From NCBI GenBank assembly GCA_963832715.1, contig CAWHVB010000008.1:62001-126000 (forward strand): a stretch of 64,000 nt of DNA. The letters are read 5' to 3'. The notes under the pieces are model-generated. The model saw only the letters and a list, made by a program, of their open reading frames with translations. It was not told the DNA's origin and searched no databases. The position numbers and the translations under genes were made by a program. Positions 26,656 to 36,259 of this stretch are shown in pieces (the stretch's first letter is position 1; every line of letters begins with the position of its first letter). This stretch comes from DATFVA01 sp963832715 (GTDB lineage: Bacteria; Bacteroidota; Ignavibacteria; Ignavibacteriales; Ignavibacteriaceae).

Positions 26656-26676
26656 GCTCAGTTCTCTGAACTGAGC
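26656..26676. repeat. Perfect 9-bp inverted repeat
   Basis: GCTCAGTTC - TCT - GAACTGAGC, followed by A6 on the plus strand. Without a T-run on either exit side it is not a standard terminator; it may be a palindromic intergenic element. Confidence 0.5.
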
Positions 26677-26799
26677 AAAAAAGAATAATACCGGTTTATG
26701 CTGTCTTCTTACCTTCTCCCCCCGCGCCTCCGCGCTTAAAATACCCCAATAAAAAATCCAAAAATTTTACAATTCGCACACCCTCTCACCCCCTTCCCC

Positions 26800-27363
26800 C
26801 TACTTCACTACCCTCAGCTTAAAATAAACCTCCTCGGGAGAAAAAATGCCGGCAAAAAATCTTTCATACATCACCGGCTCAATGTTGAGAATGGCATCCA
26901 TCCATTTCAGCACGGCAAAATGGGAGGTGATAAATTTTTTCTCCAGGATCTCAAACTGGGCCTTACCTTCGTAGTTGGTTCTGTGGTTCAGCTTCCATTT
27001 TTCGTAGAACTTCAGCTTTCTGTTTCCGATGTATTCGTAGTTGTCAAAGGTTCTGATTGAAAAGGGTATCTTATGATCCGGTTCCCCGAAATATTTGGTG
27101 TTCAGGAAGAAAGGGGCATATACAATTATCTTTGCATCAGGTTTGGCTATCCTGTATAGCTCGGTAACAGTATTATGAAAACTGTCCAGGTGTTCGAGTA
27201 TGTGACTGGCAAATATTTCATCAAATGTGTTATCTTCAAAAGGATAGGGGAAGGTGTTAATATCATGAATCATATTGCCTCCATAATCAACAACATCAAG
27301 ATTCACATAGCCTTCTTTAAGGTCTTTCCCGCACCCGAGGTTTAGTTTTTTTTGTTCTGCCAT
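26800..27363 (-). CDS. SAM-dependent methyltransferase (type 11)
   Basis: 187 residues. Motif I is LNLGCGKDLKEGYVNLDVVD, and the post-motif segment FDEIFASHILEHLDSFHNTV is typical of methyltransferase type 11. The C-terminal half has aromatic residues and ends KLRVVK. It stands alone on the minus strand. Substrate unknown. Confidence 0.75.
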   Translation of the reverse strand: MAEQKKLNLGCGKDLKEGYVNLDVVDYGGNMIHDINTFPYPFEDNTFDEIFASHILEHLDSFHNTVTELYRIAKPDAKIIVYAPFFLNTKYFGEPDHKIPFSIRTFDNYEYIGNRKLKFYEKWKLNHRTNYEGKAQFEILEKKFITSHFAVLKWMDAILNIEPVMYERFFAGIFSPEEVYFKLRVVK

Positions 27364-27523
27364 TTCTTCCTGTTTGTCTTACTTATAAATATTTACTGCA
27401 GCGCAATTTAATAATTACAGGCAAATAAAATAAATGTTGGGAAGTAGGCAGCAGGCAGTGAAACAGTAAACCGGTGGACAGTAAAGCAGAAGGCAGCAAG
27501 CAGTAAGTATTTAAAAATAGAAA

Positions 27524-27545
27524 GGCCGTCTTGATTAAGACGGCC
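27524..27545 (-). terminator. Terminator after rlpA
   Basis: Nine-base stem GGCCGTCTT / AAGACGGCC with a 4-base loop, followed on the minus strand by TTTCTATTTTT, 30 bases after the rlpA stop. Confidence 0.85.
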
Positions 27546-27575
27546 CGATGAATAATTTTTAATAGATAGAGGCTA

Positions 27576-28070
27576 TTAGTTCAGGGTGATAACGGGGAAG
27601 TTTACGCCCTTAAGGCTTAATTCGTCTACTTTTACCTTTACAACTCCGCGCTTCATCATGCCAAGCTGCAGTGCTGCTGCTTTGGAAAGATCAAGCTGTC
27701 TTCCTCCTATATAAGGACCGCGGTCGTTTATCCTTACGATAACCGACTGATCGTTTCTCGGGTTTGTTATTTTTAATAACGTCCCGAACTTTAGTCCTTT
27801 GTGTGCGGCGGTAAAAGCCATTTGATCATAAATTTCACCGTTAGCTGTCATTTTTCCATGGAAACGGGGTCCGTACCATGAAGCTGTCATGTAACCTTTA
27901 TCTATGTAAGATATTGCTGATGTTTCAACAAGACTCTCATTTTCTGTGACCGTACTTGTATTCATTACTGGCGCTGCTGTCCCACTCACTTCTGTCTTAA
28001 CTATCGTAAATCCAACCAGTAACGCTAAGATGCCCACTATCGATATTCTTGTTAGTAACTTCAATATCAC
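27576..28070 (-). CDS. rlpA: RlpA-like septal ring lytic transglycosylase
   Basis: 164 residues: signal peptide/anchor (SIVGILALLVGFTIV), spacer, then a double-psi beta-barrel domain with the family motifs TASWYGPRFHGKMTANGE, AFTAAHKGLKFGT and VIVRINDRGPYIGGRQLDLS (catalytic Asp region). RlpA cleaves naked glycan strands at the septum. No SPOR domain is attached. The GTG at 28070 and a TTG at 28064 (MKLLTRIS) are both possible starts; the TTG has the better-placed GAGGTG. The upstream leader is long and structured. Confidence 0.88.
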   Translation of the reverse strand: MILKLLTRISIVGILALLVGFTIVKTEVSGTAAPVMNTSTVTENESLVETSAISYIDKGYMTASWYGPRFHGKMTANGEIYDQMAFTAAHKGLKFGTLLKITNPRNDQSVIVRINDRGPYIGGRQLDLSKAAALQLGMMKRGVVKVKVDELSLKGVNFPVITLN

Positions 28071-28587
28071 CTCATTCTTTGTTAATAGATTTTTGCTTTT
28101 ACAAAGTTAGACTACCTCTAAGGCACTTACAATAATGAATTCATGAATAGTGCCTGTCTCCTGAACGTCTAAAATAATCGACTATTTTAGTATTTAAGTC
28201 GGACATTCTCTCATAGCTTAACCTATGGAGGATTTTTGCCAACTGAAAGCTGTCATATCACATATGAGACCTGCCTCAACCCCCCGGCTGGACTTTGTCT
28301 TAGGTTGATAAATGAGACTCAGAGTGAAGCAGGTCGAATTTTAGCCGCTGATGCAATACAGGGCGCATGACACTCTCAAATACCCCGTTGTTATTAGTCA
28401 TATATATAGTCGTTTGTTGTCATTACTTCATTCGATGTTGAGTCCGGCCATGCCGGACGAAATCCCGGCTCTGCCGGAACAATTGAAAGACAAAGCGATT
28501 TTTTTACAGTAATAAAAAAAAATATTTTTAAGCACGGCACTTTTTCAGATTGGTTATGTATAACCCCGAAACAGACGAGGAGCCAGT
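28071..28587. other. 517-bp intergenic region with structured leader
   Basis: No ORF that I can support. It contains a hairpin CTAAAATA / TATTTTAG (about 28169-28191), CATAG / CTATG (28213-28228), and a long-range pair GACCTGC (28268-28274) with GCAGGTC (about 28328-28334) enclosing CAACC / GGTTG. It also has one copy of the dispersed GAGTCCGG...CCGGAA repeat near 28440-28483. This could be the 5' leader of rlpA (minus) or of the A2M gene (plus). It does not fit a riboswitch class that I can recognise. Confidence 0.45.
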
Positions 28588-31500
28588 ATGAACCAGTCAA
28601 CTTCTACCGGGCAGCGGTTGTTATTGCTTGCAGCTTTTCTGCTTCCTATTTTTTTGGGGAGTTCAGACCAGCCGGTCCTTAACAGCGATGATAACTTTTA
28701 TCTTTCCAATTATTCAACTTTCTCACCCGGAACCCGGGTATCGGTTAACCTTTATAATTATTCGAGGTCGGGAGGAACATACAGATTCCGGCTCCTTGAA
28801 ATTGAGGATCCCGTCCGGTTCTTTTCATCTATCGATAAAAATAATATGCGCTACGCTTTCGATATTTTCGGTAGTAAAAAGGAAGTGCTCCTTAAGTATA
28901 CTTCCCTTATAAAAGAATGGAAGGACTATATACCCTCAAATTATTACGGAAGCAATAATAATGTATCTCTTGGGAAAATAGATAAGCCCGGGATTTATAT
29001 CCTTCAGGCACTCAGGGGCGATAGGGTCGCTTATTGCGGCATCGTAGTCTCCGATCTCGCGCTTGTCTATAAGAACAGCAGTAAGGAAATACTGGCATAC
29101 GTTGCTGATGCTCAGACCAGTGAGTTTATACTTAAAAGCAGAATTTCTGTTTATAATAATGGCGAACTTGTAACCAGTAAAACGGCGGATAAGGACGGAC
29201 TTGTATTGTTTGATATGTCCTCCTTTAAAGACAATAACGTAACCTCCCCTATACTTATTGCCCAGGCGGGTGAAGAAACGATTTTAAGCGATCCCTATTT
29301 TTATTTCAGAAATGGTAACGGAAAATATTATACAGCCTATATTTATACCAATCAGCCTGTGTACCGGCCGGGACAGCAGGTCTTCTTTAAAGCACTAATG
29401 AGAGAAAAGGGAGGTAATGAAATAAATAATGTTCCCTTTAAGAAGTTCTCCGTCTCTATAAAATCCCCGAAGAATAAAGAAGTATTCTCATCCGATCTCA
29501 CGACAAATGAATTCGGTTCTCTTAACTCAGATTTTATTCTCGATGAAGAATCTGATCTGGGCGACTATAATATACTTATTTCGGATGGTCAGACCAGCTA
29601 TAACGGATCTTTTTCTGTTGAAGAATATAAGAAGCCTGAATATAAAGTCGAAGTGAATACAGGTTCGAAGAATTATGCGGCTAAAGATGTAATAAACGGT
29701 AGTGTCTCAGCCGATTATTACTTCGGCTCTCCTGTTACAAACGGAGAGGTAACTCTGAGCATTTATAAAAAACAATACTGGAGACCATGGTGGTACTGGT
29801 CGGAATACAGCTGGTTCTATCGCTCATATACTAAACCAATGTATTATGGAAACCTGCAGATGGTTTCGCAGGAATCAGGCAGCCTCGACGATAAAGGCGA
29901 ATATAAGTTCAGTTATAAAGTCAGCGATGATGTGGAATATGATTACGTCTATGTAATCACTGCTGAGGTTAAGGATGCGTCGAGAAGAGTAATTTCGGGA
30001 TCGTCTGAAGTTTATGTAACAAGAGGCGCCTTTTCAATTTTTACCTCACCCGACCGCTATTTTGTTGAAAGAGGTAAAACAGTAAACCTGCGTGTTAATG
30101 CGAATGATTTTTCGGATAACCCAATCCGGACAGACTTCGATATAATCTTAAATTATTCAAATCCCCGCTCTCACTATAACCAGGATAGAGTGGAAGTGCT
30201 TCACGGCAGAACCGATGATCACGGCAAGGCTTCGGTTCCTTACAGCACAGGACACCTCAGTGAAGGATATTATAGCTATACGGTTAAGGCACACGATGGC
30301 AGGGACAGGGAAATAACAGCTTCCTCTTCTTTTTATGTCGGGGATATAAACAACTATTATTACGGCAGAACGGGTTCGGGACTTGAAATCGTAACCGACA
30401 AAGATGCATATGATAAAGGTGATAGTCTTATAGCGTATATTTTTACTCCCACAACAAACACTGAACTTCTTCTTACATATGAATCGGATATATTTATAAA
30501 GTATAAGAAATATAAGGTTGAAGGGAATAGTCTGACTATCCGTGAGAAGCTGAACGACAGGTTCTCTCCCAGCTTCAATATTTCAGTCTGCTTCCTGAAG
30601 GACAGGCAGTTCTATAATGCCAGCAAGCTTGTCGGTGTGCTCGCAAAAGATAAGTTCCTCGATATATCCCTGAAACCTTCAAAAGGTACTTTTAAGCCGG
30701 GTGAAAATGCAGATTACCTGGTTTCGGTGAAGGACTACAAGGGCCGCCCGGTTCCAGATGTCGACCTCTCTTTCGGAATAATCGATGAAAGTATTTATGC
30801 GATTAAAGAGGATGAAACACAGGATATTCAATCATTCTTTTATGCTCCTCAGTATTCATATATCCCTACCTATAATTCTCTTCAGTACAGCAATTTCAGC
30901 AGTCAAAGCAGGGATGCAACCTATATCGACAAGAATTACTTTAAGGATGAGCACCGGGATGAATCTAATCTGAAAAAAGGTTCCCTGTATGGGAAGATAG
31001 ATATAAAGAGCGGGGGAGGCAGTGCTAAGGACGTTTATGTGATCCTGACAAGCGAAAAGTATTACTACACTGCACGCACGGATACAAACGGACATTATAA
31101 TATCGGAAATATAGTTCAGGGTGATTATGAAATTTACATCTCCGGAAACGGGCACAACCTTACTCTGATTAAGAACATTAACATCAACAGGAAATCCGTT
31201 GAATATAATTTTGAAATAGAGGCCCCTGTATTAATAGCGCGTCAGGATGCCGGTCAGTTTTTCGGCGGATCGGTTGAAGCAGATGAAATGGCTTTAAATG
31301 CCCCCCGTGCAAACGGGATAATGATGAAATCGGAAATGAAGGATAAGAAGGCGGGTTATGTAAAAGCAGAGGTCCGCTCTAATTTTGTCGATGCACTTAT
31401 CTGGAAAGCCGACATAATTACAGACAATAACGGCAATGCAAAGGTAAGCTTTAAAATTCCTGATAACCTGACTACATGGCGGACCACTGTAAGGGGAGCA

Positions 31501-33576
31501 ACAAAGAATACTGATGTAGGACAGCAGACGGATAAGATTATATCCCGCAAGGATTTACTGGTAAGGATGGAAACTCCGCGCTTCTTCCGTGAGGGGGATG
31601 AGATGACGGTTTCTACCATCGTGCATAATTATCTTGATGAAAAGAAAAAAACAAAGATCACTTTCGGTGCGGAAAATATTAAGGTGACTGGTTCCGAAGT
31701 AAACAGCAAAGGATATGATCCCCTTATAAATAAAGATAAAGACGGGGTGTATGAGATCGTCATAGATAAGAATGGTGAATTGAGGATCGACTGGAACGTG
31801 AAAGTTGATAACCCTGTAGGTGAAGCAAAACTAACCGTGGAGGCTCTTACGAATGAGGAATCGGATGCTCTCGAGCTCAAAGTGCCGATACTTCCGCAGG
31901 GGATAAAGGAAACAAAACCGCTGATCTCTGATTTTGACGACTTTAATAAAACAGAAGAACTCAGTTTCAGAATCCCGGATGATGTTGATCTTAGAACTGC
32001 TAAGCTTGAGTTCAATCTTAGTCCCTCTCTTGCCGGGACGATAATTAAAGCTCTCGATGACCTTGTCGGTTATCCTTACGGATGCGTCGAGCAGACGATG
32101 AGCCGTTTTCTTCCTACGATAATTGTCGCCAACACATTTAAGGCTATCGATGCCCCGCTTAAATATTCGACCATTGAAGAACTTCCTAAAATGGCAGAGG
32201 CGGGACTAAAGAGGCTTTACGGTTTCCAGCATGATGACGGCGGCTGGGGATGGTGGACTAACGATAAAACACATCCTTATATGACGGCGTATGTGATCTA
32301 TGGAATGACCTTATCCAAAAAGGCCGGATTCCCTGTAGATAATAATGTCTATTCAAGAGGCCTTAATAACCTGAGAAACCAGGTTGAAAAATCGGATGAC
32401 ATCGACGAAACAACGCTTTCCTTCATGCTCTACTCAATGGCATCGGCAATGAAGTACAGCTCAGGCGATTATAGTTATATCAATAAGAAAATGGCAGATC
32501 TCCTCGACGGTGATCTGAATGCATATTCAATTGCTTTACTGGCTTCAGCATTAAAGGATATAAATAACGATGCACTTGCCGGGAAAGCTGCAGATAAACT
32601 TGCAAGAATGGTTCATACAGAAGAAAGATATGCATACTGGGGAGGGAAGGAATGGCATTACAGCTGGCAGGATGATAAAGTGCAGACAACCGCATTTGTA
32701 CTGAAGGCATTGTTAAAAACCAATCCTAATTCTGAACTTATAGGAAAAACAGTAAGATGGCTGCTTCAGCAGAAGCAGGGATTCTCGTGGAGATCCACAC
32801 AGGAAACTGCTACCGTAATATTTGCACTGGCTGATTATCTTAAGACAACTAATGAACTTAATCCCGATTACAATGTAACAGTCTATGTTAATGGTGAGCA
32901 GATCACAAATAAGCATTTCACCAGGGACGATATCTTCAAGGAAACAGAAACATTTAAACTCACGGGACTAAAAGACAACATCCTCCATAAGGGTGAAAAT
33001 AAGATCAGAATAGTAAAGAACGGAAGCGGCAAGTTATACTTCTCGGGCATAAATCAATACTATACAAAGAACGAAACAGCCGCTGCTAAAACTACAAGCT
33101 TTAGAGTAAAAAGAGAATATTACATACTCAGAACCGAACAGCTGAAGGACAGGATCATTTATACTAAAGTTCCGTTTGACGGCGAGATAAAATCGGGCGA
33201 GAATATCCTTGTCAAAACTTACGTTAATACCTTCGATAACGATCTCCAGTATTTTATACTTGAAGATATGCTCCCTTCCGGTTTTGAAGTGGTAAAAGAT
33301 GAACAGAACTTCGAGATAGAAGGTGAAAACGATTATAAATACTATGATAATTACTACGGTTACAGACCATGGAGATGGTTCTATGCCGACAGGGAATACC
33401 GCGATGAGAAAGTTGCTTTCTTTGTAACCAATGTAAACAACGATATGGAATTCTCTTACATCATCAAGGCCCAGATGCCGGGTGAATATAAAGTGCCTGC
33501 AGCTCAGGCATACCTGATGTATTACCCCGAAGTAGGCGGCAATAGCTCTGTAATTGATATTAAAGTAAAAGAATAG
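28588..33576 (+). CDS. Bacterial alpha-2-macroglobulin family protein with thioester
   Basis: 1662 residues. Signal peptide (LLLLAAFLLPIFLG) without a lipobox Cys. MG-domain N-terminal half with the MG2 signature (TNQPVYRPGQQVFFKAL, about 250-267). A carboxypeptidase-regulatory-like domain is inserted near 795-870 (GSLYGKIDIKSGGGSAKDVYV ... DTNGHYNIGNI). Then comes the A2M domain (SFKIPDNLTTWRTTVRGAT). The thioester motif is Cys1166-Val-Glu-Gln1169 (YGCVEQTMSRF), followed by an alpha/alpha toroid (DDGGWGWWTNDKTHPYMTAYV). Such proteins trap proteases by covalent cross-linking. A GAGGAG site precedes the ATG. A PBP1C (pbpC) partner, common in other bacteria, is not adjacent here. Confidence 0.9.
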   Translation: MNQSTSTGQRLLLLAAFLLPIFLGSSDQPVLNSDDNFYLSNYSTFSPGTRVSVNLYNYSRSGGTYRFRLLEIEDPVRFFSSIDKNNMRYAFDIFGSKKEVLLKYTSLIKEWKDYIPSNYYGSNNNVSLGKIDKPGIYILQALRGDRVAYCGIVVSDLALVYKNSSKEILAYVADAQTSEFILKSRISVYNNGELVTSKTADKDGLVLFDMSSFKDNNVTSPILIAQAGEETILSDPYFYFRNGNGKYYTAYIYTNQPVYRPGQQVFFKALMREKGGNEINNVPFKKFSVSIKSPKNKEVFSSDLTTNEFGSLNSDFILDEESDLGDYNILISDGQTSYNGSFSVEEYKKPEYKVEVNTGSKNYAAKDVINGSVSADYYFGSPVTNGEVTLSIYKKQYWRPWWYWSEYSWFYRSYTKPMYYGNLQMVSQESGSLDDKGEYKFSYKVSDDVEYDYVYVITAEVKDASRRVISGSSEVYVTRGAFSIFTSPDRYFVERGKTVNLRVNANDFSDNPIRTDFDIILNYSNPRSHYNQDRVEVLHGRTDDHGKASVPYSTGHLSEGYYSYTVKAHDGRDREITASSSFYVGDINNYYYGRTGSGLEIVTDKDAYDKGDSLIAYIFTPTTNTELLLTYESDIFIKYKKYKVEGNSLTIREKLNDRFSPSFNISVCFLKDRQFYNASKLVGVLAKDKFLDISLKPSKGTFKPGENADYLVSVKDYKGRPVPDVDLSFGIIDESIYAIKEDETQDIQSFFYAPQYSYIPTYNSLQYSNFSSQSRDATYIDKNYFKDEHRDESNLKKGSLYGKIDIKSGGGSAKDVYVILTSEKYYYTARTDTNGHYNIGNIVQGDYEIYISGNGHNLTLIKNININRKSVEYNFEIEAPVLIARQDAGQFFGGSVEADEMALNAPRANGIMMKSEMKDKKAGYVKAEVRSNFVDALIWKADIITDNNGNAKVSFKIPDNLTTWRTTVRGATKNTDVGQQTDKIISRKDLLVRMETPRFFREGDEMTVSTIVHNYLDEKKKTKITFGAENIKVTGSEVNSKGYDPLINKDKDGVYEIVIDKNGELRIDWNVKVDNPVGEAKLTVEALTNEESDALELKVPILPQGIKETKPLISDFDDFNKTEELSFRIPDDVDLRTAKLEFNLSPSLAGTIIKALDDLVGYPYGCVEQTMSRFLPTIIVANTFKAIDAPLKYSTIEELPKMAEAGLKRLYGFQHDDGGWGWWTNDKTHPYMTAYVIYGMTLSKKAGFPVDNNVYSRGLNNLRNQVEKSDDIDETTLSFMLYSMASAMKYSSGDYSYINKKMADLLDGDLNAYSIALLASALKDINNDALAGKAADKLARMVHTEERYAYWGGKEWHYSWQDDKVQTTAFVLKALLKTNPNSELIGKTVRWLLQQKQGFSWRSTQETATVIFALADYLKTTNELNPDYNVTVYVNGEQITNKHFTRDDIFKETETFKLTGLKDNILHKGENKIRIVKNGSGKLYFSGINQYYTKNETAAAKTTSFRVKREYYILRTEQLKDRIIYTKVPFDGEIKSGENILVKTYVNTFDNDLQYFILEDMLPSGFEVVKDEQNFEIEGENDYKYYDNYYGYRPWRWFYADREYRDEKVAFFVTNVNNDMEFSYIIKAQMPGEYKVPAAQAYLMYYPEVGGNSSVIDIKVKE

Positions 33577-34872
33577 TAAAAATGTGCACGCTGCCGGGCA
33601 GGCTCCCGACGCTAAGTCGGTGGCCTGCCCCTACTAAATATTGAGTCCGGCGATTCATGCGAATAGTGATAAGCAGGCACATGTAAGCAGCTTGTTCGCC
33701 TCTGGCGAACCTGTCCCTCTTCTATAGCGGGAAAACGCTGTTCCTGTCTCGCCGATAAGCGGATCGCTTAATAAAAGGAGTACAAAGTGACAATTTAACG
33801 CCCAATATATAGGGTGTGTATTATCCTTCTCCCTCAGCCAGCACAATAACAACCTTTAGCTGAGTCTTGCGATTCATGCGAATGGTGATAAGCAGGCACA
33901 TGTAAAGCGAAACGCTGTTTCGCTTAATCTATTAGGCAACCTGTCCCGCTTCTGTAGCGGGAAAACGCTGTTCCTGTCTCGCCGATAGGCGGATCGCTTA
34001 AACTATAAAGAGCTTGTCCACTTTAGGCTGACTTGCCTGACGGGTCCCCCAAAGAGTTGTCATTAATCAATAGCCTTGCGAATTCTCATTAACCAACAGG
34101 CTTCAGCCGTTGGTCCCGGATGAAGACTGCCGAAACCCCATAACGGTTTCAACCGTTTCCCCCTTTCAAAATACCTACTAAATATTTAGTCCGCCGATTC
34201 TTGCAAATCGGATAAGCAGGCACACATGTAAAGCGAAACGCTGTTTCGCTTAATCTATTAGGCAACCTGTCCCGCTTCTGCAGCGGGAAAACACTGTTCC
34301 TGTCTCGCCGATAGGCGGATCGCTTAAACTATAAAGCAGCTTGTCCACCCGAGGCTGACTTGCGCGGGTCCCAAAAGAGTTCTCATTAATCAAAGCCTTG
34401 CGAATTCTCATTAACCAACAGGCTTTAGCCGTTGGTCCAAATAACAGACGAACAGAGCCACAACGGTTTCAACGTTTCCTCATTTCATAATACCTACTGA
34501 GTGTTGAGTCCGGCGATTCTTGCAAATCGGATAAGCAGGCACATGTAAAGCATTTCCAAACTCTAGCGAACCTGTCCCGCTTCTATAGCGGGAAAACGCT
34601 GTTTCGCTTAGAAGGATACTCTTCCTCCTCAAAGCGGAATAAAAAAAACTTAATAATACCGTCATTCCTTTAAATATGGTGAATTTTTCAACATTTTCAT
34701 GCATACCACCTTCCCATTAATAAAAATACAATTCAGCACCACTTCTTAATTCTGAAAATATTGCAGCCTCATTAATGGGTATAAGGCTTAAAAATACACT
34801 TTAAAAAAAGGGCCTTGCTGGCATATATGTTGTCTAATTCTGGCAAAGTCTGATATAGAAATTGGAGAAAAA
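33577..34872. repeat. Mosaic of short palindromic repeats, left of the oxidoreductase operon
   Basis: 1.3 kb without a credible gene. Blocks begin with a GAGTCCGGCGATTC-like start (near 33643, 33863, 34186, 34505), followed by GATAAGCAGGCACATGTAAAG, a GCGAAACGCTGTTTCGCTT hairpin, CCCGCTTCTGCAGCGGG, CTCGCCGATAGGCGGA, CCAACAGGCTTTAGCCGTTGG and AACGGTTTCAACCGTT. One module (about 33772-33863, TAAAAGGAGTACAAAGTGAC ...) recurs near 38510 and 39128. Short ORFs here are by-products of the repeats. Confidence 0.8.
34819..34833 (+). promoter_or_regulatory. Possible sigma-54-like site before the oxidoreductase operon
   Basis: TGGCAT-ATATG-TTGT: GG and GT spaced like the -24 GG and -12 GC of sigma-54 promoters, with one mismatch at -12. 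It lies 39 bases upstream of the ATG. Weak. Confidence 0.2.
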
Positions 34873-35130
34873 ATGATCAAAGGAACGGTAGTAATTGACG
34901 GGGTCGTATGCAAAGGATGCGAATTATGCATCGTCGCTTGCCCCCAGGAAAGCCTCGGATTATCATCCCACATTAACAAAGCCGGATATCGTTATGTAGA
35001 ATTGATGCAGGATAACTGCACAGGATGCGTCAATTGTGCACTCGTATGTCCCGAAGCGGCGATAACTGTTTACCGCCAGCCCAAGTCAGCATTAAAGAAA
35101 TCTGCAAAGACTGCTGAAGTTATTGGTTAA
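34873..35130 (+). CDS. 2-oxoacid:ferredoxin oxidoreductase, delta (ferredoxin) subunit
   Basis: 85 residues with two 4Fe-4S motifs: CKGCELCIVACP and CTGCVNCALVCP. It carries electrons from the catalytic subunits to external ferredoxin. The delta-alpha-beta-gamma order is that of four-subunit Vor/Kor enzymes. A GGAG site precedes the ATG. The C-terminal tail is Lys/Ala-rich. Confidence 0.88.
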   Translation: MIKGTVVIDGVVCKGCELCIVACPQESLGLSSHINKAGYRYVELMQDNCTGCVNCALVCPEAAITVYRQPKSALKKSAKTAEVIG

Positions 35131-35150
35131 TTGACTAAAAAAGGTTTGAA

Positions 35151-36248
35151 ATGAATAACACAGAAAATACAAATAACGACGACGTTCGTTTAATGAAAGG
35201 TAATGAAGCTCTTGCTGAAGCCGCTATCAGAGCAGGTATGGACGGGTATTTCGGATACCCCATAACTCCTCAATCAGAGGTGCTTGAATATTTTGCCCAG
35301 GAATGCCCTAAAAGAGGGGGAGTAGTTTTGCAGGCTGAAAGTGAAGTAGCTTCCATTAACATGATATACGGTGCTGCCGGCACCGGCGCAAGGGTAATGA
35401 CTTCTTCCTCGAGCCCTGGTATAAGTCTGATGCAGGAAGGTTTATCATACATCGCATCAGCCCAGCTCCCATGCCTGGTTGCAAATGTAGTACGCGGAGG
35501 CCCGGGGCTCGGAACGATCCAGCCCTCACAGGGAGATTATTTTCAGGCAGTTAAAGGCGGAGGCCATGGCGATTATCACTTGATAGTCCTTGCTCCTGCT
35601 TCTGTCCAGGAAATGGCCGACTTCGTTTTTGAAGGCTTCAGGCTTGCAGAGAAATACCGTAACCCTGCAATGATACTTACTGACGGTGCATTGGGACAGA
35701 TGATGGAGAAAGTTGTTCTTCCCCCTGCAGGTTCACTGCCTAAAACCAAATCTGACTGGACAACCGTCGGAAAAGCAGCCGGACGTGAAAGAAATATTAT
35801 TACCTCGCTCTTTATCCAGCCTGAAAAGATGGAACAGATCAACCTCAACCTCCAGGCGAAATACGAAGAACTTAAGAAAGAAGTAAAGTTTGAAAACTTC
35901 GATACCGACGATGCTGAGATAATGCTCGTTGCTTTCGGTTTGTCCTCAAGGATCTGCCAGAAAGCAGTTGATCTTGCAAGAGAAAAAGGAATTAAGCTTG
36001 GACTCCTGAGACCTATTACATTATATCCGTTCCCATACGACAGGTTAAGAGAGCTTGCCTCACAGGTTGACTTCTTCCTCGTCGTTGAGATGAATGCAGG
36101 TCAGATGGTGGAAGATGTTCGTCTCGCTGTTGAAGGCAGAAAACCCGTTTACTTCAAAGGAAGAATGGGCGGAATGATACCTTCTCCCGAAGATATATTC
36201 GCAGAAGTTGAGACGATACTGGAAAAACAATCAATCAGTCAGGAGTAG
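35151..36248 (+). CDS. vorB: 2-oxoacid:ferredoxin oxidoreductase, alpha subunit (VorB-like)
   Basis: 365 residues. The start of the pyrimidine-binding domain reads MKGNEALAEAAIRAGMDGYFGYPITPQSE, then ESEVASINMIYGAAGTGARVMTSSSSPG (the loop with the conserved Glu/Ser), and VVRGGPGLGTIQPSQGDY. The C-terminal part has LGLLRPITLYPFP and FFLVVEMNAGQMVEDVR. The pattern is closest to subunits annotated as 2-ketoisovalerate (VorB) or 2-oxoglutarate (KorA) oxidoreductases; sequence alone does not fix the substrate. It makes acyl-CoA plus reduced ferredoxin, or carboxylates in reverse. Confidence 0.85.
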   Translation: MNNTENTNNDDVRLMKGNEALAEAAIRAGMDGYFGYPITPQSEVLEYFAQECPKRGGVVLQAESEVASINMIYGAAGTGARVMTSSSSPGISLMQEGLSYIASAQLPCLVANVVRGGPGLGTIQPSQGDYFQAVKGGGHGDYHLIVLAPASVQEMADFVFEGFRLAEKYRNPAMILTDGALGQMMEKVVLPPAGSLPKTKSDWTTVGKAAGRERNIITSLFIQPEKMEQINLNLQAKYEELKKEVKFENFDTDDAEIMLVAFGLSSRICQKAVDLAREKGIKLGLLRPITLYPFPYDRLRELASQVDFFLVVEMNAGQMVEDVRLAVEGRKPVYFKGRMGGMIPSPEDIFAEVETILEKQSISQE

Positions 36249-36259
36249 AAGGAGATACC

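Noticed and set aside
26656..26682. Rho-independent terminator
   Set aside because: The hairpin is followed by A6, not T, on the plus strand, and no T-run follows on minus.
28200..28385. c-di-AMP (ydaO) riboswitch upstream of rlpA
   Set aside because: The conserved blocks of that class (e.g. the CAGCTAACCTCG end) could not be found on either strand.
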